A stretch of DNA of 64,000 nucleotides. Origin: Marimonas arenosa (GTDB lineage Bacteria; Pseudomonadota; Alphaproteobacteria; Rhodobacterales; Rhodobacteraceae). The stretch spans positions 186,001 to 250,000 of the forward strand of contig NZ_JANHAX010000006.1 in the NCBI RefSeq assembly GCF_030848945.1. The letters run 5' to 3'. Positions 46,277 to 54,566 of the stretch are shown here, piece by piece. Position 1 is the stretch's first letter, and each line of letters begins with the position of its first letter. Made by a program: the position numbers and the translations under genes. The notes under the pieces were generated by a model. It saw only the letters and a program-made list of their open reading frames with translations, was not told the origin of the DNA and did no database searches.

Positions 46277-46771
46277 TCAGTTGACGCCGATCCCGTTGGC
46301 CCGCTGCAACTCGCGCACGTAAGCCGCGATCGCCAACGCATCCGCCTGAGTCAGGCCCTCGACCGGGGGCATGTCGCCAAACGGCCAGTGATGCGCCCTC
46401 ACCCCGTTCCGCACGGCCAGCACGAAGGCGAAGTCGGCATGGTGCGACGGCTCGTAGATCCGATGCACCAGCGGTGGCGCGGCGCCCTTCCTCCCGGCAG
46501 CATGCTCGCCGTGGCAGTCCTGGCATTTCGCCTCGAAGGCCCGCTTGCCCATCGTCGCCCGCTCGCTCAGCGCCGCCGGCAGTCTCGGCGTCACGATCGG
46601 CTCTCCGTCTGCGACGCCGGCCATGGCCGTACTGGTCATCGCCTTGGACAGCCCCCGCGCCGCCCCCATGTGGTGGCTACCCTCGATGTCCATGTGGCCC
46701 GGCCGTATAAGCCAGGTCAAGACGACCAGCGCCAGAACAGCCACCAGCAGAACGGCAATCCATTTCGCCAC
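46277..46771 (-). CDS. Membrane-anchored class I cytochrome c
   Basis: A 164-residue protein with one N-terminal membrane helix (residues 3-22) and a periplasmic cytochrome c domain. The haem motif is CQDCH with Cys83, Cys86 and His87, and the distal ligand is probably Met134 in GDMPPVEGL. It would carry electrons at the inner membrane to or from an oxidoreductase. The neighbouring genes do not reveal its partner. The gene has its own promoter region of 77 bases next to suhB. Confidence 0.88.
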   Translation of the reverse strand: MAKWIAVLLVAVLALVVLTWLIRPGHMDIEGSHHMGAARGLSKAMTSTAMAGVADGEPIVTPRLPAALSERATMGKRAFEAKCQDCHGEHAAGRKGAAPPLVHRIYEPSHHADFAFVLAVRNGVRAHHWPFGDMPPVEGLTQADALAIAAYVRELQRANGIGVN

Positions 46772-46848
46772 GCAGAACCCTCCTTTGATCGGAACGTTTG
46801 TGCGTCCCTCCCACGCGGGAAGGTCAAGTCACGGTCTAGTCAGACGGT

Positions 46849-47637
46849 TCAGCCGCGGATGATCTTGGCAAAGGGCTCGAACATCGCCTCGTTGGCGCAG
46901 ACGACCTCACCATCCCCAAGGATGTCGCCCTCGCGGTTCAGCGGCTCGATCAGCCCCCCCGCCTCCTGAACGATCACGACCCCCGCCGCCAGATCCCAGG
47001 GGTTGAGCCGCCGCTCCCAGAACCCGTCATACCGCCCCGCGGCCACGTAGGCCAGGTCCAGCGCCGCCGACCCCCAGCGCCGCACCCCGGCGCAGGTCGG
47101 CAGCAGCCGGCCCAGGTCCTTCAGTGTCTCGGGCAGGTCGGCCCGGCCACCGAACGGCAGGCCGGTGGCGAATATGCATTCGATCATCCGCCGGCGGCCG
47201 GACACCCGCAGGCGGTTCGAATCGTTCAGCCACGCGCCCTCGCCCTTTTCAGCATAAAACATCTCGTCCTTGGCCGGATCATAGATCACGCCGGCGACGA
47301 CCTTACCCTTGTGCTCCAGCGCAATCGAAACGGCCCAGTGCGGCAGGCCATGCAGGAAATTGGTGGTGCCGTCGAGCGGATCGACGATCCAGCGCCGGGT
47401 CGGATCCTCGCCGTCTTCGCCGCCACCTTCCTCGCCCAGCCAGCCATAGGTGGGGCGCGCGCCGCGCAGCTCGTCCTTTAGGATTTCCTCGGCCCTGAGA
47501 TCGGCTTTCGAGACAAAATCGCCGGCGCCCTTCATGCTGACCTGCAGGTTCTCGACCTCGCGGAAATCCTTGACCAGGGAGCGCCCTGCCTTGCGCGCGG
47601 CTTTCATCATGATATTGAGATTTGCACTGCCCTGCAT
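46849..47637 (-). CDS. suhB: Inositol monophosphatase family protein (SuhB-like)
   Basis: A 262-residue lithium-sensitive phosphatase family protein. The metal site is formed by Glu69/Glu70 (GWLGEEGG) and WIVDPLDGTTNFLHG with Asp86 and Asp89, and the third Asp is in LNPWDLAAGVVIVQEAGG near the C-terminus. Homologues hydrolyse inositol-1-phosphate and related sugar phosphates, and SuhB also takes part in rRNA transcription antitermination. Its start has no near neighbour; 442 bases without a gene lie upstream. Confidence 0.93.
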   Translation of the reverse strand: MQGSANLNIMMKAARKAGRSLVKDFREVENLQVSMKGAGDFVSKADLRAEEILKDELRGARPTYGWLGEEGGGEDGEDPTRRWIVDPLDGTTNFLHGLPHWAVSIALEHKGKVVAGVIYDPAKDEMFYAEKGEGAWLNDSNRLRVSGRRRMIECIFATGLPFGGRADLPETLKDLGRLLPTCAGVRRWGSAALDLAYVAAGRYDGFWERRLNPWDLAAGVVIVQEAGGLIEPLNREGDILGDGEVVCANEAMFEPFAKIIRG

Positions 47638-48079
47638 CGCCGCGGCTCCTTCATGTCAGGCCGCGCGTATAGCCGGAAGCACCGCCCTTGCCAAGACACC
47701 CGGGATATCAGGGGGTCGAACGCAAGAAGGCCTGCCTCGAGTCCAACGCAGATATTCAATCCTGCACGCAACCCAGAGCATTTCTGCCACTGAAAGAATG
47801 CAATGCTCCCGTCGATGATGACCACAGGCCTCAGAAAATGAAAATGTTGGCGTCGAGATCGGTGACGTTGACGTTCGGGAGCGTGATCGTGGCCAAGACA
47901 CCTCGAACATCAACCACTTCCCGTGCGTGTGGCTCGATAGCCGCTCCAAGCCCAGAACTGCCCCGGCGCATGGGAACAAGACGACGCCCTGAAAAACGCC
48001 GCAATCGCGACCCCGAAACCAAGAAAAAGTGTTATCGTTTTGTTGACCTGATCACCTAGCGAAATGGAAAGAACAGCTC
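47638..48079. other. Intergenic region with lower GC between suhB and the tail-fibre-like gene
   Basis: No convincing gene is found in these 442 bases. The sequence becomes distinctly AT-richer from about 47740 on, in line with the gene that follows and unlike the rest of the window. Short antisense frames here lack ribosome-binding sites and family features. The promoters of suhB and of the gene at 48080 must lie in it. Confidence 0.45.
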
Positions 48080-49447
48080 GTGTCCGTCTTCAACAAGAAC
48101 AAACCGTATTCCCGAACCGTAGCGGCAGTAAGCGCAGGCTTTTTCATGGCGTTTGCATCCACCGCAAAGACACAAGACGTGCTGCATGACGGCAATGTCG
48201 AAATTACCGGAAATCTTGCTGTGAGTGGCGAAACCATTCTCATCGACAAGATTTGCATGGGATCGGGCTGTTTGGCACCGGAAACCTACCCACCGACGAC
48301 CGCCCTGCGCCTGAAATCCACCAACAGCTACGTCGAATTCGTAGATATATCCGAAGCCGGTTTTCCATCCACCGACTGGACGATACTGGTCAATGACAGC
48401 GATCCGATAACGTCTGGCGGGGTAAGCCGATTCTCGATCAAGGACGATGACGCCGGGACTGTCCCGTTCACGATTCAGGGTGGTGCACCGGAGAACACGC
48501 TTTGGATCGACGATGATGGTGAAATTGGCATCGGAACCATGCTGCCCGCGGCCAAACTTCATATCTCTGATCCGTTCCTTCCGGCGATCCGCCTCGAAGC
48601 TTCAAGTTTCAACGATACCTGGGAGATCGAAAATTTTGGCGCGACACTCGGATTTCTTGATGTCACCAACGGCTTGCGACCCTTTCGCGTCTATCCCGGC
48701 GCGGGCAACAACATTCTGGTGATTTCCAATGGCGGCAATGGCCCCGGCGTCGTTGGGGTCGGCACGGCAGAACCGCAGGGATGGCTCACCGTCGAAAGCG
48801 GCAACGTGACCACCGGCCTGCTTGTCCAGAAGGGCAGTTACGGCAGTGTCGCTGGGCAGGCCTTCACCCATATCCGCACCGACCAGGGCACAGCGCAGCT
48901 AATGGTTGAGGAAACCAGTGCCTCGACCTCACCGCGCACGCTGGTAAACCTGCAAAACAATGGTCGCCCGGAGATTGTCATGGGCAATAGCTCCACCGGA
49001 GGCGAATGGAGCTTCGGTGCCGGCACCAACTTCATCCTGAAACAAGGCGCGGTAGGCACGGCCTCGTCGGCCAAGACCAAGCTGTTTGAAATACAACCCA
49101 CGGGTAATGCCGTGCTCGCCGGCAGTCTCACTACCGGCGGGACCACCTGCGGTGGTGGTTGTGATAGGGTCTTCACGGATCAGGTCATAATCGCGGCCGA
49201 GGACTACGCCGCGCTGATGTGGGATCAGGGCCATCTGCCCCATGTCGGCCCTACCCTCGAGAACGCGCCACTCAACGTCAGCGAGAAACTGGGGGGCATG
49301 CTGAATGCGTTGGAACACGCGCATGTCTTCATCGATCGGCAAGGGAACAAGATCGAGGCCCAGCAGAAACAAATCACTGCGCTGGAAACTCAACTTTCAC
49401 GTCTGGCGACCGAGATTGCCGAGTTGAAAAAGAGCCAGCGGAGATAG
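48080..49447 (+). CDS. Secreted tail-fibre/adhesin-like protein with C-terminal coiled coil
   Basis: A 455-residue protein starting at a GTG with an Sec-type signal (residues about 1-32, MSVFNKNKPYSRTVAAVSAGFFMAFASTA). Two copies of the phage tail-fibre motif occur, EIGIGTMLPAAKLHIS near residue 155 and VVGVGTAEPQGWLTVESG near residue 230. NVEITGNLAVSGETILIDKI near the start is the beta-solenoid type of repeat found in such fibres. The last ~45 residues (GNKIEAQQKQITALETQLSRLATEIAELKK) form a trimer-like coiled coil as next to S74-type chaperone domains, but no intact S74 catalytic site is evident. Base composition is lower in GC than its neighbours. It may form a surface fibre or be a domesticated phage part. 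Confidence 0.8.
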   Translation: MSVFNKNKPYSRTVAAVSAGFFMAFASTAKTQDVLHDGNVEITGNLAVSGETILIDKICMGSGCLAPETYPPTTALRLKSTNSYVEFVDISEAGFPSTDWTILVNDSDPITSGGVSRFSIKDDDAGTVPFTIQGGAPENTLWIDDDGEIGIGTMLPAAKLHISDPFLPAIRLEASSFNDTWEIENFGATLGFLDVTNGLRPFRVYPGAGNNILVISNGGNGPGVVGVGTAEPQGWLTVESGNVTTGLLVQKGSYGSVAGQAFTHIRTDQGTAQLMVEETSASTSPRTLVNLQNNGRPEIVMGNSSTGGEWSFGAGTNFILKQGAVGTASSAKTKLFEIQPTGNAVLAGSLTTGGTTCGGGCDRVFTDQVIIAAEDYAALMWDQGHLPHVGPTLENAPLNVSEKLGGMLNALEHAHVFIDRQGNKIEAQQKQITALETQLSRLATEIAELKKSQRR

Positions 49448-49576
49448 GAGGCAACCGCCAACCAGGAAATTTGGCGCAAGACACCGGTTTTCGGGTCGCT
49501 TGCCGGATACTCAAATCGCGAAGTCCAAAAACTGAAATACTGCATTAAAGGTGGTCAAGGTCCCTCTCTGCGGACA

Positions 49577-50482
49577 TCACTCCCGCTGCAAACGCACCGG
49601 AATCTCCCGCCCCAGTTTCAGGAAATGCGACATGTAGGGCTTGTCCGCGTCCTCGTCGCGGATCGCCGCGAAAAGCCTCTTGGTCAGCCCCTTTTCGGTG
49701 ATTGGCCGGGTGACGTAGTCCGAGGAATACTTCACCTCGCGCACCACCCAGTCGGGCAGCACCGCGACACCGCGCCCAGAGGCCACCAGCATCAGGATCA
49801 CCGCTGTCAACTCCACCTGCCGCACGGCCCGCGGCTCAACCTTGGCTGGGGTCAGCAGCTCGGAAAACACGTCCAGCCGTCCGCGCTCGACCGGGTAGGT
49901 GATCAGCGTTTCACCGCGAAAATCCACCGCATCGACAAATTCTTTCTGCGCCAGCGGATGCGAGGACGCGGCCACGAAAACTGGCTCATAGTCGAACAGC
50001 GGCTTGAACGACACCCCCGGCAAATCCTCGGGGTCCGAGGAAATCACCACGTCCACATCCTCGCGCCCCAGTGCGGGCAGAGCGTCGAAGGCAAGCCCCG
50101 GACGGATATCGACATCGACGTCGCCCCAGGTCTTGCGGAACTGTTCCAGCACCGGGAACAACCATTCGAAACAGGCGTGGCATTCGATGGCGATATGCAG
50201 CCGCCCGGCCGACCCCTCGCGCACCCCCTCGAACTCGGCCTCCAGCGCTTCGATCTCGGGCAGCACCTTCTCGGCCGTCCTGAGCAGCCGCTGCCCGGCC
50301 GCGCTCAGGCGCAACGGCTTCGACCGCCGCACGAAAAGCTCGACCCCGGCCTGGTCCTCGATCCCTTTGATCTGGTGGCTGAGCGCCGATTGCGTGATGT
50401 TCAATTGATCGGCCGCCCGCGCCAGCCCCCCGGCCTGGTGGATCGCCCGGATCGTACGCAGATGACGGAATTCGATATGCAT
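49577..50482 (-). CDS. metR: LysR-type regulator MetR
   Basis: A 301-residue LysR protein. The N-terminal winged helix (FRHLRTIRAIHQAGGLARAADQLNITQSALSHQIKGIEDQAG) and LFVRRSKPLRLSAAGQ match MetR, and the homocysteine-responsive domain includes HIAIECHACFEWLFPVLEQF. It activates methionine genes, with homocysteine as coactivator. It diverges from metF, with inverted repeats in the 109-base spacer, which strongly supports control of that gene. The ATG at 50482 gives the normal length. Confidence 0.94.
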   Translation of the reverse strand: MHIEFRHLRTIRAIHQAGGLARAADQLNITQSALSHQIKGIEDQAGVELFVRRSKPLRLSAAGQRLLRTAEKVLPEIEALEAEFEGVREGSAGRLHIAIECHACFEWLFPVLEQFRKTWGDVDVDIRPGLAFDALPALGREDVDVVISSDPEDLPGVSFKPLFDYEPVFVAASSHPLAQKEFVDAVDFRGETLITYPVERGRLDVFSELLTPAKVEPRAVRQVELTAVILMLVASGRGVAVLPDWVVREVKYSSDYVTRPITEKGLTKRLFAAIRDEDADKPYMSHFLKLGREIPVRLQRE

Positions 50483-50504
50483 CGGCGGTTCCCTCTTGAA
50501 CGCC

Positions 50505-50541
50505 CCTCATGTTGAGGATGAGATTTATGAGTTTGATTCAT
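50505..50541. promoter_or_regulatory. Inverted repeats in the metR-metF spacer, candidate MetR sites
   Basis: CCTCA-TGT-TGAGG at 50505-50517 is a perfect short dyad, and ATGA-N7-TCAT at 50527-50541 is a second. They lie in an AT-rich patch between the divergent genes. MetR of enteric bacteria binds TGAA-N5-TTCA, to which the second dyad is similar. Function is inferred. Confidence 0.5.
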
Positions 50542-50591
50542 GAATGACAAGCGGGCAAAACAACCTCAACCCGCAAAGGATGAAAACCGCC

Positions 50592-51455
50592 ATGACGCCG
50601 AAAATTTCACTCGAATTCTTCCCGCCGCAGAACCTCGAAGGGTCTTTCCGGCTATGGGACACGATCCACGCGCTGGCGCCGCTGACGCCCCGCTTCGTTT
50701 CGGTCACGTATGGCGCCGGCGGCACGACCCGCGACCTGACCCGCGATGCGGTGCGCACGATCAACAAGGCGACCGGCCTCAATACCGCCGCGCACCTGAC
50801 CTGCGTCGATGCCACCCGCGAAGAAACTCTGGCGATCGCCGAGGACTACGCCGCCGCCGGCATCACCGAAATCGTCGCCCTTCGCGGTGACCCGCCGAAA
50901 GGCTCGGGCACGTTCGAGCCGCATCCCAACGGCTTTTCCAATTCGGTCGAGCTGATCGAAGCGCTCAGCGCCGCCGGCAAGTTTACCCTGCGCGTCGGCG
51001 CCTATCCGGATATCCACCCCGAGGCCCGCAATGCCGGGGCCGATATCGACTGGCTCAAGGCCAAGCTTGACGCCGGCGCGTCCGAGGCCATCACCCAGTT
51101 CTTCTTCGAGGCCGAAACCTTCCTGCGCTTCCGCGACGACTGCGCCAAGGCCGGCATCGACAAGCCGATCATCCCTGGCATCCTGCCGATCGAGAACTGG
51201 AAGGGCGCGCGAAATTTTGCCTTCCGTTGCGGCGCCAGCATCCCGGCTTGGCTCGACGACGCTTTCACCACCGCAGCACGCGACGACCGCGAAGACCTGC
51301 TCGCCACCGCGCTCTGCACCGAGCTCTGCTCGGACCTGATCGACGAAGGCGTCGATGCGTTGCATTTCTATACCCTGAACCGCCCCGAACTCACCCGCGA
51401 CGTCTGCCACGCACTTGGCGTCACCCCCCGGGTCGAACTTCAGAACGTCGCGTAA
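50592..51455 (+). CDS. metF: 5,10-methylenetetrahydrofolate reductase
   Basis: A 287-residue MetF that reduces methylene-THF to methyl-THF using FAD for methionine synthesis. The start MTPKISLEFFPPQNLEGSF matches the family; an ATG four codons upstream at 50580 is an alternative but would sit within the AAAGGA ribosome-binding site. The conserved glutamate is in the SLEFFPP motif and the FAD/folate region includes TEIVALRGDPPKGSG. It diverges from metR, which fits methionine-dependent regulation. Confidence 0.96.
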   Translation: MTPKISLEFFPPQNLEGSFRLWDTIHALAPLTPRFVSVTYGAGGTTRDLTRDAVRTINKATGLNTAAHLTCVDATREETLAIAEDYAAAGITEIVALRGDPPKGSGTFEPHPNGFSNSVELIEALSAAGKFTLRVGAYPDIHPEARNAGADIDWLKAKLDAGASEAITQFFFEAETFLRFRDDCAKAGIDKPIIPGILPIENWKGARNFAFRCGASIPAWLDDAFTTAARDDREDLLATALCTELCSDLIDEGVDALHFYTLNRPELTRDVCHALGVTPRVELQNVA

Positions 51456-51526
51456 CGCGTCCGGCCCCTGTCTGGACGGCATTCCAGTGCGGCCCTAGCA
51501 TTCTCCCCGAAGAGGGGAGAAGCGCT

Positions 51527-52018
51527 TTGTCCGATCCGAGAAAATATGCTGAAAGCCTGGAAGATCTCGCCACGCTCGACGACATCCTGTCGATGTCCGG
51601 GCTCGAGTTCATGACCGCGATCAAGGAAGGCCGTCTCCCCGGGCCGCCGATCGGCAAGACGATGGGATTCTGGCCCACGCTGGTCGAGGACGGCAAGGTC
51701 ATCTTTACCGGAACACCCAGCTTTGATGTGATGAACCCAATCGGGACGGTGCATGGCGGCTGGTACGGCACCGTGCTCGACAGCTGCATGGCCTGCGCCA
51801 TTCAGACCAAAGTACCCAAGGGATCGACCTACACCACGCTCGAATACAAAGTGAACATCATTCGTCCGATCCCGATCGGCACGCGGGTCGAGGCCATCGG
51901 CACCGTTCATCATGCCGGCCGCTCGACCGGGATCGCCGATGGCGAGATTCGCGGCGCCGAAGATGGCAAGCTCTACGCCACCGGCTCGACCACCTGCATC
52001 ATCATGAAAATGGCCTGA
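51527..52018 (+). CDS. PaaI-family acyl-CoA thioesterase
   Basis: A 163-residue single hotdog-fold protein from a TTG at 51527 with AGAGGGGAGA upstream; the TTG is the only start compatible with that site. The hotdog motif MNPIGTVHGGWYGTVLDSCMACAI carries the conserved HGG and the catalytic Asp. It probably hydrolyses aryl- or medium-chain acyl-CoA to keep CoA pools free. It is 71 bases downstream of metF and may be co-transcribed, though a functional link is not evident. Confidence 0.87.
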   Translation: MSDPRKYAESLEDLATLDDILSMSGLEFMTAIKEGRLPGPPIGKTMGFWPTLVEDGKVIFTGTPSFDVMNPIGTVHGGWYGTVLDSCMACAIQTKVPKGSTYTTLEYKVNIIRPIPIGTRVEAIGTVHHAGRSTGIADGEIRGAEDGKLYATGSTTCIIMKMA

Positions 52019-52038
52019 CGGGCACAACACCCGTCAGG
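52014..52038. terminator. Hairpin at convergent gene ends
   Basis: CCTGACGGG (52014-52022) pairs with CCCGTCAGG (52030-52038) around CACAACA. The stem includes the stop codon of the thioesterase gene. It lies between convergent genes with no T-run, so termination efficiency is uncertain. Confidence 0.55.
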
Positions 52039-52062
52039 CTCGCCACGTCGATCGAAAACGGG

Positions 52063-52401
52063 TTACTTTACCTTGGCCCAGCTCTCGCTGTCGCACATCC
52101 CAACGGCGCATCCCTTGATGCTCAGCCCTGCGGTCGTGAAGATCACCGTGCCGTTGAAACTCATCCATCTCGGCATGTCGGGGTGTTTCATCTTCTTGCC
52201 CTTCCACGACCCGTCCTGCTGCTTCAACATGCCGTTGCACATCTCATAGCCGTCGCTCACACGGGTGCAGTAGAGCCGCCCGCCCTTGTCGACCACGTTG
52301 ATCTTCTCCTTGCCGGCCCGGACGTAAGTCTCGGCTCCGGCGAGGCCAGCGAAAGCGAAAGTTGCGGCGACGGCGAGCCCGCCGATTGCGAATGATTTCA
52401 T
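52063..52401 (-). CDS. Small secreted protein of unknown function
   Basis: A 112-residue protein with a clear signal peptide (MKSFAIGGLAVAATFAFAGLAGA, cleavage about residue 23). The mature part has four cysteines at regular spacing (YCTR, MCNG, GCAVG, MCDS) that could form two disulfides, and a basic central stretch. AAAGGGAGGA precedes the ATG. I do not recognise a family. The upstream open frame 52398-52568 ends on this start with an ATGA overlap. Confidence 0.72.
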   Translation of the reverse strand: MKSFAIGGLAVAATFAFAGLAGAETYVRAGKEKINVVDKGGRLYCTRVSDGYEMCNGMLKQQDGSWKGKKMKHPDMPRWMSFNGTVIFTTAGLSIKGCAVGMCDSESWAKVK

Positions 52402-52568
52402 GATGTCCTCCCTTTACGCGGCCCCTCCCGGACCACGGAAAAACTATCCCGCGCAGTCCTTGTTACCGCAATCACTTCCAGCGGGGCAAATTGGCGCAGC
52501 CAGCCGTAGAACAGCTGCTTTGCCCCGCGAAGGTCATTCCCGATCTCTTTCTTGGAAAAAATACTCAT
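52398..52568 (-). CDS. Possible small protein upstream of the secreted protein gene
   Basis: A 56-codon frame (MSIFSKKEIGNDLRG..., ending RKGRTS), rich in basic residues. Its stop overlaps the next start as ATGA, a pattern common in this window. Against it, GAGG is too near the ATG, the codon composition is undistinguished and no family is recognised. It could be a leader or chance. Confidence 0.28.
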   Translation of the reverse strand: MSIFSKKEIGNDLRGAKQLFYGWLRQFAPLEVIAVTRTARDSFSVVREGPRKGRTS

Positions 52569-52656
52569 GTCCTCGGGCGCAACCGGCACCGATGCTCCCG
52601 TTTACCGAGCAAGGCCCCCGGCGCGCCGGGCGGCGGGCCCCATTAACGGACCCGGT

Positions 52657-53859
52657 TCACCCTATCAGCGCGCCGTGCACAAGCGCCTTCAACTCCACCC
52701 GGCTCGGATAGGACGAACTCGGCACCAGCTGGGTCAGGAACACCACGGTCAGGTCCTTCACCGGGTCGGTCCAGAAATAAGTGCTCGCCATGCCACCCCA
52801 GCCGAAATCGCCGACCGAACCGGGCATCCGCGCCAGCGCCGGATCCAGCAGCACCGCACCGCCGATCCCGAAGCCCATGCCCGCCATCGGCATCTCCATG
52901 AAGCTTTCCGCCCCCATTGAGGCGATGTCGCCGCTCAGGAAATTCCGCCGCATGAACGCCAGTGTCGAGGGACTCAGCAGCCGTTCGCCGCCCAGCTCTC
53001 CGCCCCGGCGCAGCATTTCGCCGAAACGGGCATAATCATCCAGCGTCGAGCACAGCCCGCCGCCCCCCGAGAACATCGTGACCCGCGCCTCGGAAAAAGA
53101 ACTGTCGTCGCCGGGATCGAGCAAGGCACGCGGGTCCTCGTCGGTTTTCTGGTAGCAATCGGCGAAACGCCCGACCTTCGACGCCGGCACCGAAAACGCG
53201 GTATCGACCATACCCAGCGGATCGAACACCATCTCCCGGAACACCCGGTCGAGCGGCTGGCCGGTGATCACCTCGATCACCCGGCCGATCACGTCGATGC
53301 CGATGGAGTATTCCCATTTCGTCCCCGGTCGGAAGGCCAGCGGCTGCGCCGCCGCCCGGTCGCACATATCGGCCAGCACTCCCATCCGCGGTCCGAAATC
53401 CACCTTTTCGCGCTCGTAGATCCGCGCCGCGAGGCCGGGGTTAAAGGAATAGGTCAACCCCGAACTGTGTGTCAGAAGCTGGGCCAGTGACGGCACCGCG
53501 CAGGGCTCGGTCTGGTCATCGCGCTCGGCGCCCGGCACCAACCTGCGGGCCTCGCCGAAAGACGGGAGGAAGGCGCTGACCGGCGCCTCCAGATGCACCA
53601 GTCCGCGCTCAACCAGCATGCCCAGCACCACCGAGGTGACGATCTTGGTCATCGAATAGATCCGCACGATGGTGTCGCGCTGGAATGGCAGGCCGCGGTT
53701 CACGGACATCATACCGTCGAAACTGGCATGAACTTCCTCGCCGCCGCGCAACACCAGCAGCGACGACCCGTGATAACGTCCGCCTTCGCGGTTGCGCACC
53801 ATCCAGTCGTCGATCCGCGTCAGCCGCTCGGGATCGAAGCCCAGCATTTTGGCGCTCAT
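52657..53859 (-). CDS. Serine hydrolase of the beta-lactamase class C/esterase family
   Basis: A 400-residue protein starting at an ATG that overlaps the livF stop by four bases. The nucleophile is Ser69 in IYSMTKIVTS (SxxK, Lys72), and a second motif WEYSIGIDVIG has the YxN-like position as Tyr-Ser-Ile. There is no signal peptide, so it is unlikely to be an antibiotic-resistance periplasmic enzyme. It resembles EstB/6-aminohexanoate-type hydrolases that cleave esters or small amides. As the last gene of the ABC transporter operon it probably hydrolyses the imported compound. Confidence 0.9.
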   Translation of the reverse strand: MSAKMLGFDPERLTRIDDWMVRNREGGRYHGSSLLVLRGGEEVHASFDGMMSVNRGLPFQRDTIVRIYSMTKIVTSVVLGMLVERGLVHLEAPVSAFLPSFGEARRLVPGAERDDQTEPCAVPSLAQLLTHSSGLTYSFNPGLAARIYEREKVDFGPRMGVLADMCDRAAAQPLAFRPGTKWEYSIGIDVIGRVIEVITGQPLDRVFREMVFDPLGMVDTAFSVPASKVGRFADCYQKTDEDPRALLDPGDDSSFSEARVTMFSGGGGLCSTLDDYARFGEMLRRGGELGGERLLSPSTLAFMRRNFLSGDIASMGAESFMEMPMAGMGFGIGGAVLLDPALARMPGSVGDFGWGGMASTYFWTDPVKDLTVVFLTQLVPSSSYPSRVELKALVHGALIG

Positions 53860-54566
53860 ACCTCCAGCCACTCCTTGCGGATGGCCTCGTTGGCCATCAA
53901 CTCCTCTGGCGTGCCCTCGAACACCATGTGCCCATGGCCCATCACGTAGACCCGCGTCGCGACGCGCAGCGCGATGGTCAGTTTCTGTTCGACCAGCAGG
54001 ATCGAGACGCCGCGCTCGGCAATCATCTCAAGCATGTCGCCCACCTGCTCGACGATCTTCGGCGCCAGCCCCTCGGTCGGCTCGTCGATCATGATGAAGT
54101 CCGGATCGCCCATCAGGCTGCGGCACACGGTCAGCATCTGCTTTTCGCCGCCCGACAAAACCGAGGCCTCGATATCGGCGCGCTCCCGCAGGTTGGGGAA
54201 ATGCTCGAACATCATCTCCATCGACCAGCGCCCCTGCCCGTCCTTCTGGCCGGGCTTCAGCCCCAGGATCAGGTTCTGCCGCGTCGTCAGGCCGGGAAAG
54301 ATGTCGCGGTTCTCGGGCACATAGCCGATCCCCGCCTTGGCGATCTCGTAACTCGGCTTGCCCGCCAGTTCCTCGCCGCGAAACTTGACCGATCCGGTCG
54401 GCGTGACCTCGCCCATGACCGCCTTGCACGTGGTCGAACGCCCGACCCCGTTACGACCCAGCAGCGCCACGATCTCGCCTTCGCGGACATTGAAATTCAC
54501 CCCCTGAAGGATGTGCGACTTGCCGTAATAGGCGTGCAGATCATTGACTTCCAGCATCACGCTCAT
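53856..54566 (-). CDS. livF: Branched-chain amino acid/amide-type ABC transporter ATPase LivF
   Basis: A 236-residue nucleotide-binding subunit. The Walker A motif reads GRNGVGRST at residues 37-45, with Arg43 in place of the usual Lys. The signature LSGGEKQML and Walker B FIMIDEPTEGL are normal, while the H-loop is Gln (LLVEQKLTI), as often in LivF. The ATPase pairs with LivG on the membrane complex. Its ATG overlaps the livG stop by four bases and its own stop overlaps the hydrolase gene. The Arg and Gln suggest one weak ATP site. Confidence 0.93.
   Translation of the reverse strand: MSVMLEVNDLHAYYGKSHILQGVNFNVREGEIVALLGRNGVGRSTTCKAVMGEVTPTGSVKFRGEELAGKPSYEIAKAGIGYVPENRDIFPGLTTRQNLILGLKPGQKDGQGRWSMEMMFEHFPNLRERADIEASVLSGGEKQMLTVCRSLMGDPDFIMIDEPTEGLAPKIVEQVGDMLEMIAERGVSILLVEQKLTIALRVATRVYVMGHGHMVFEGTPEELMANEAIRKEWLEV

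Noticed and set aside
52657..53859. Antibiotic-resistance beta-lactamase
   Set aside because: The protein has the SxxK fold but no signal peptide and a transporter-operon context, which fits an esterase or amide hydrolase better.
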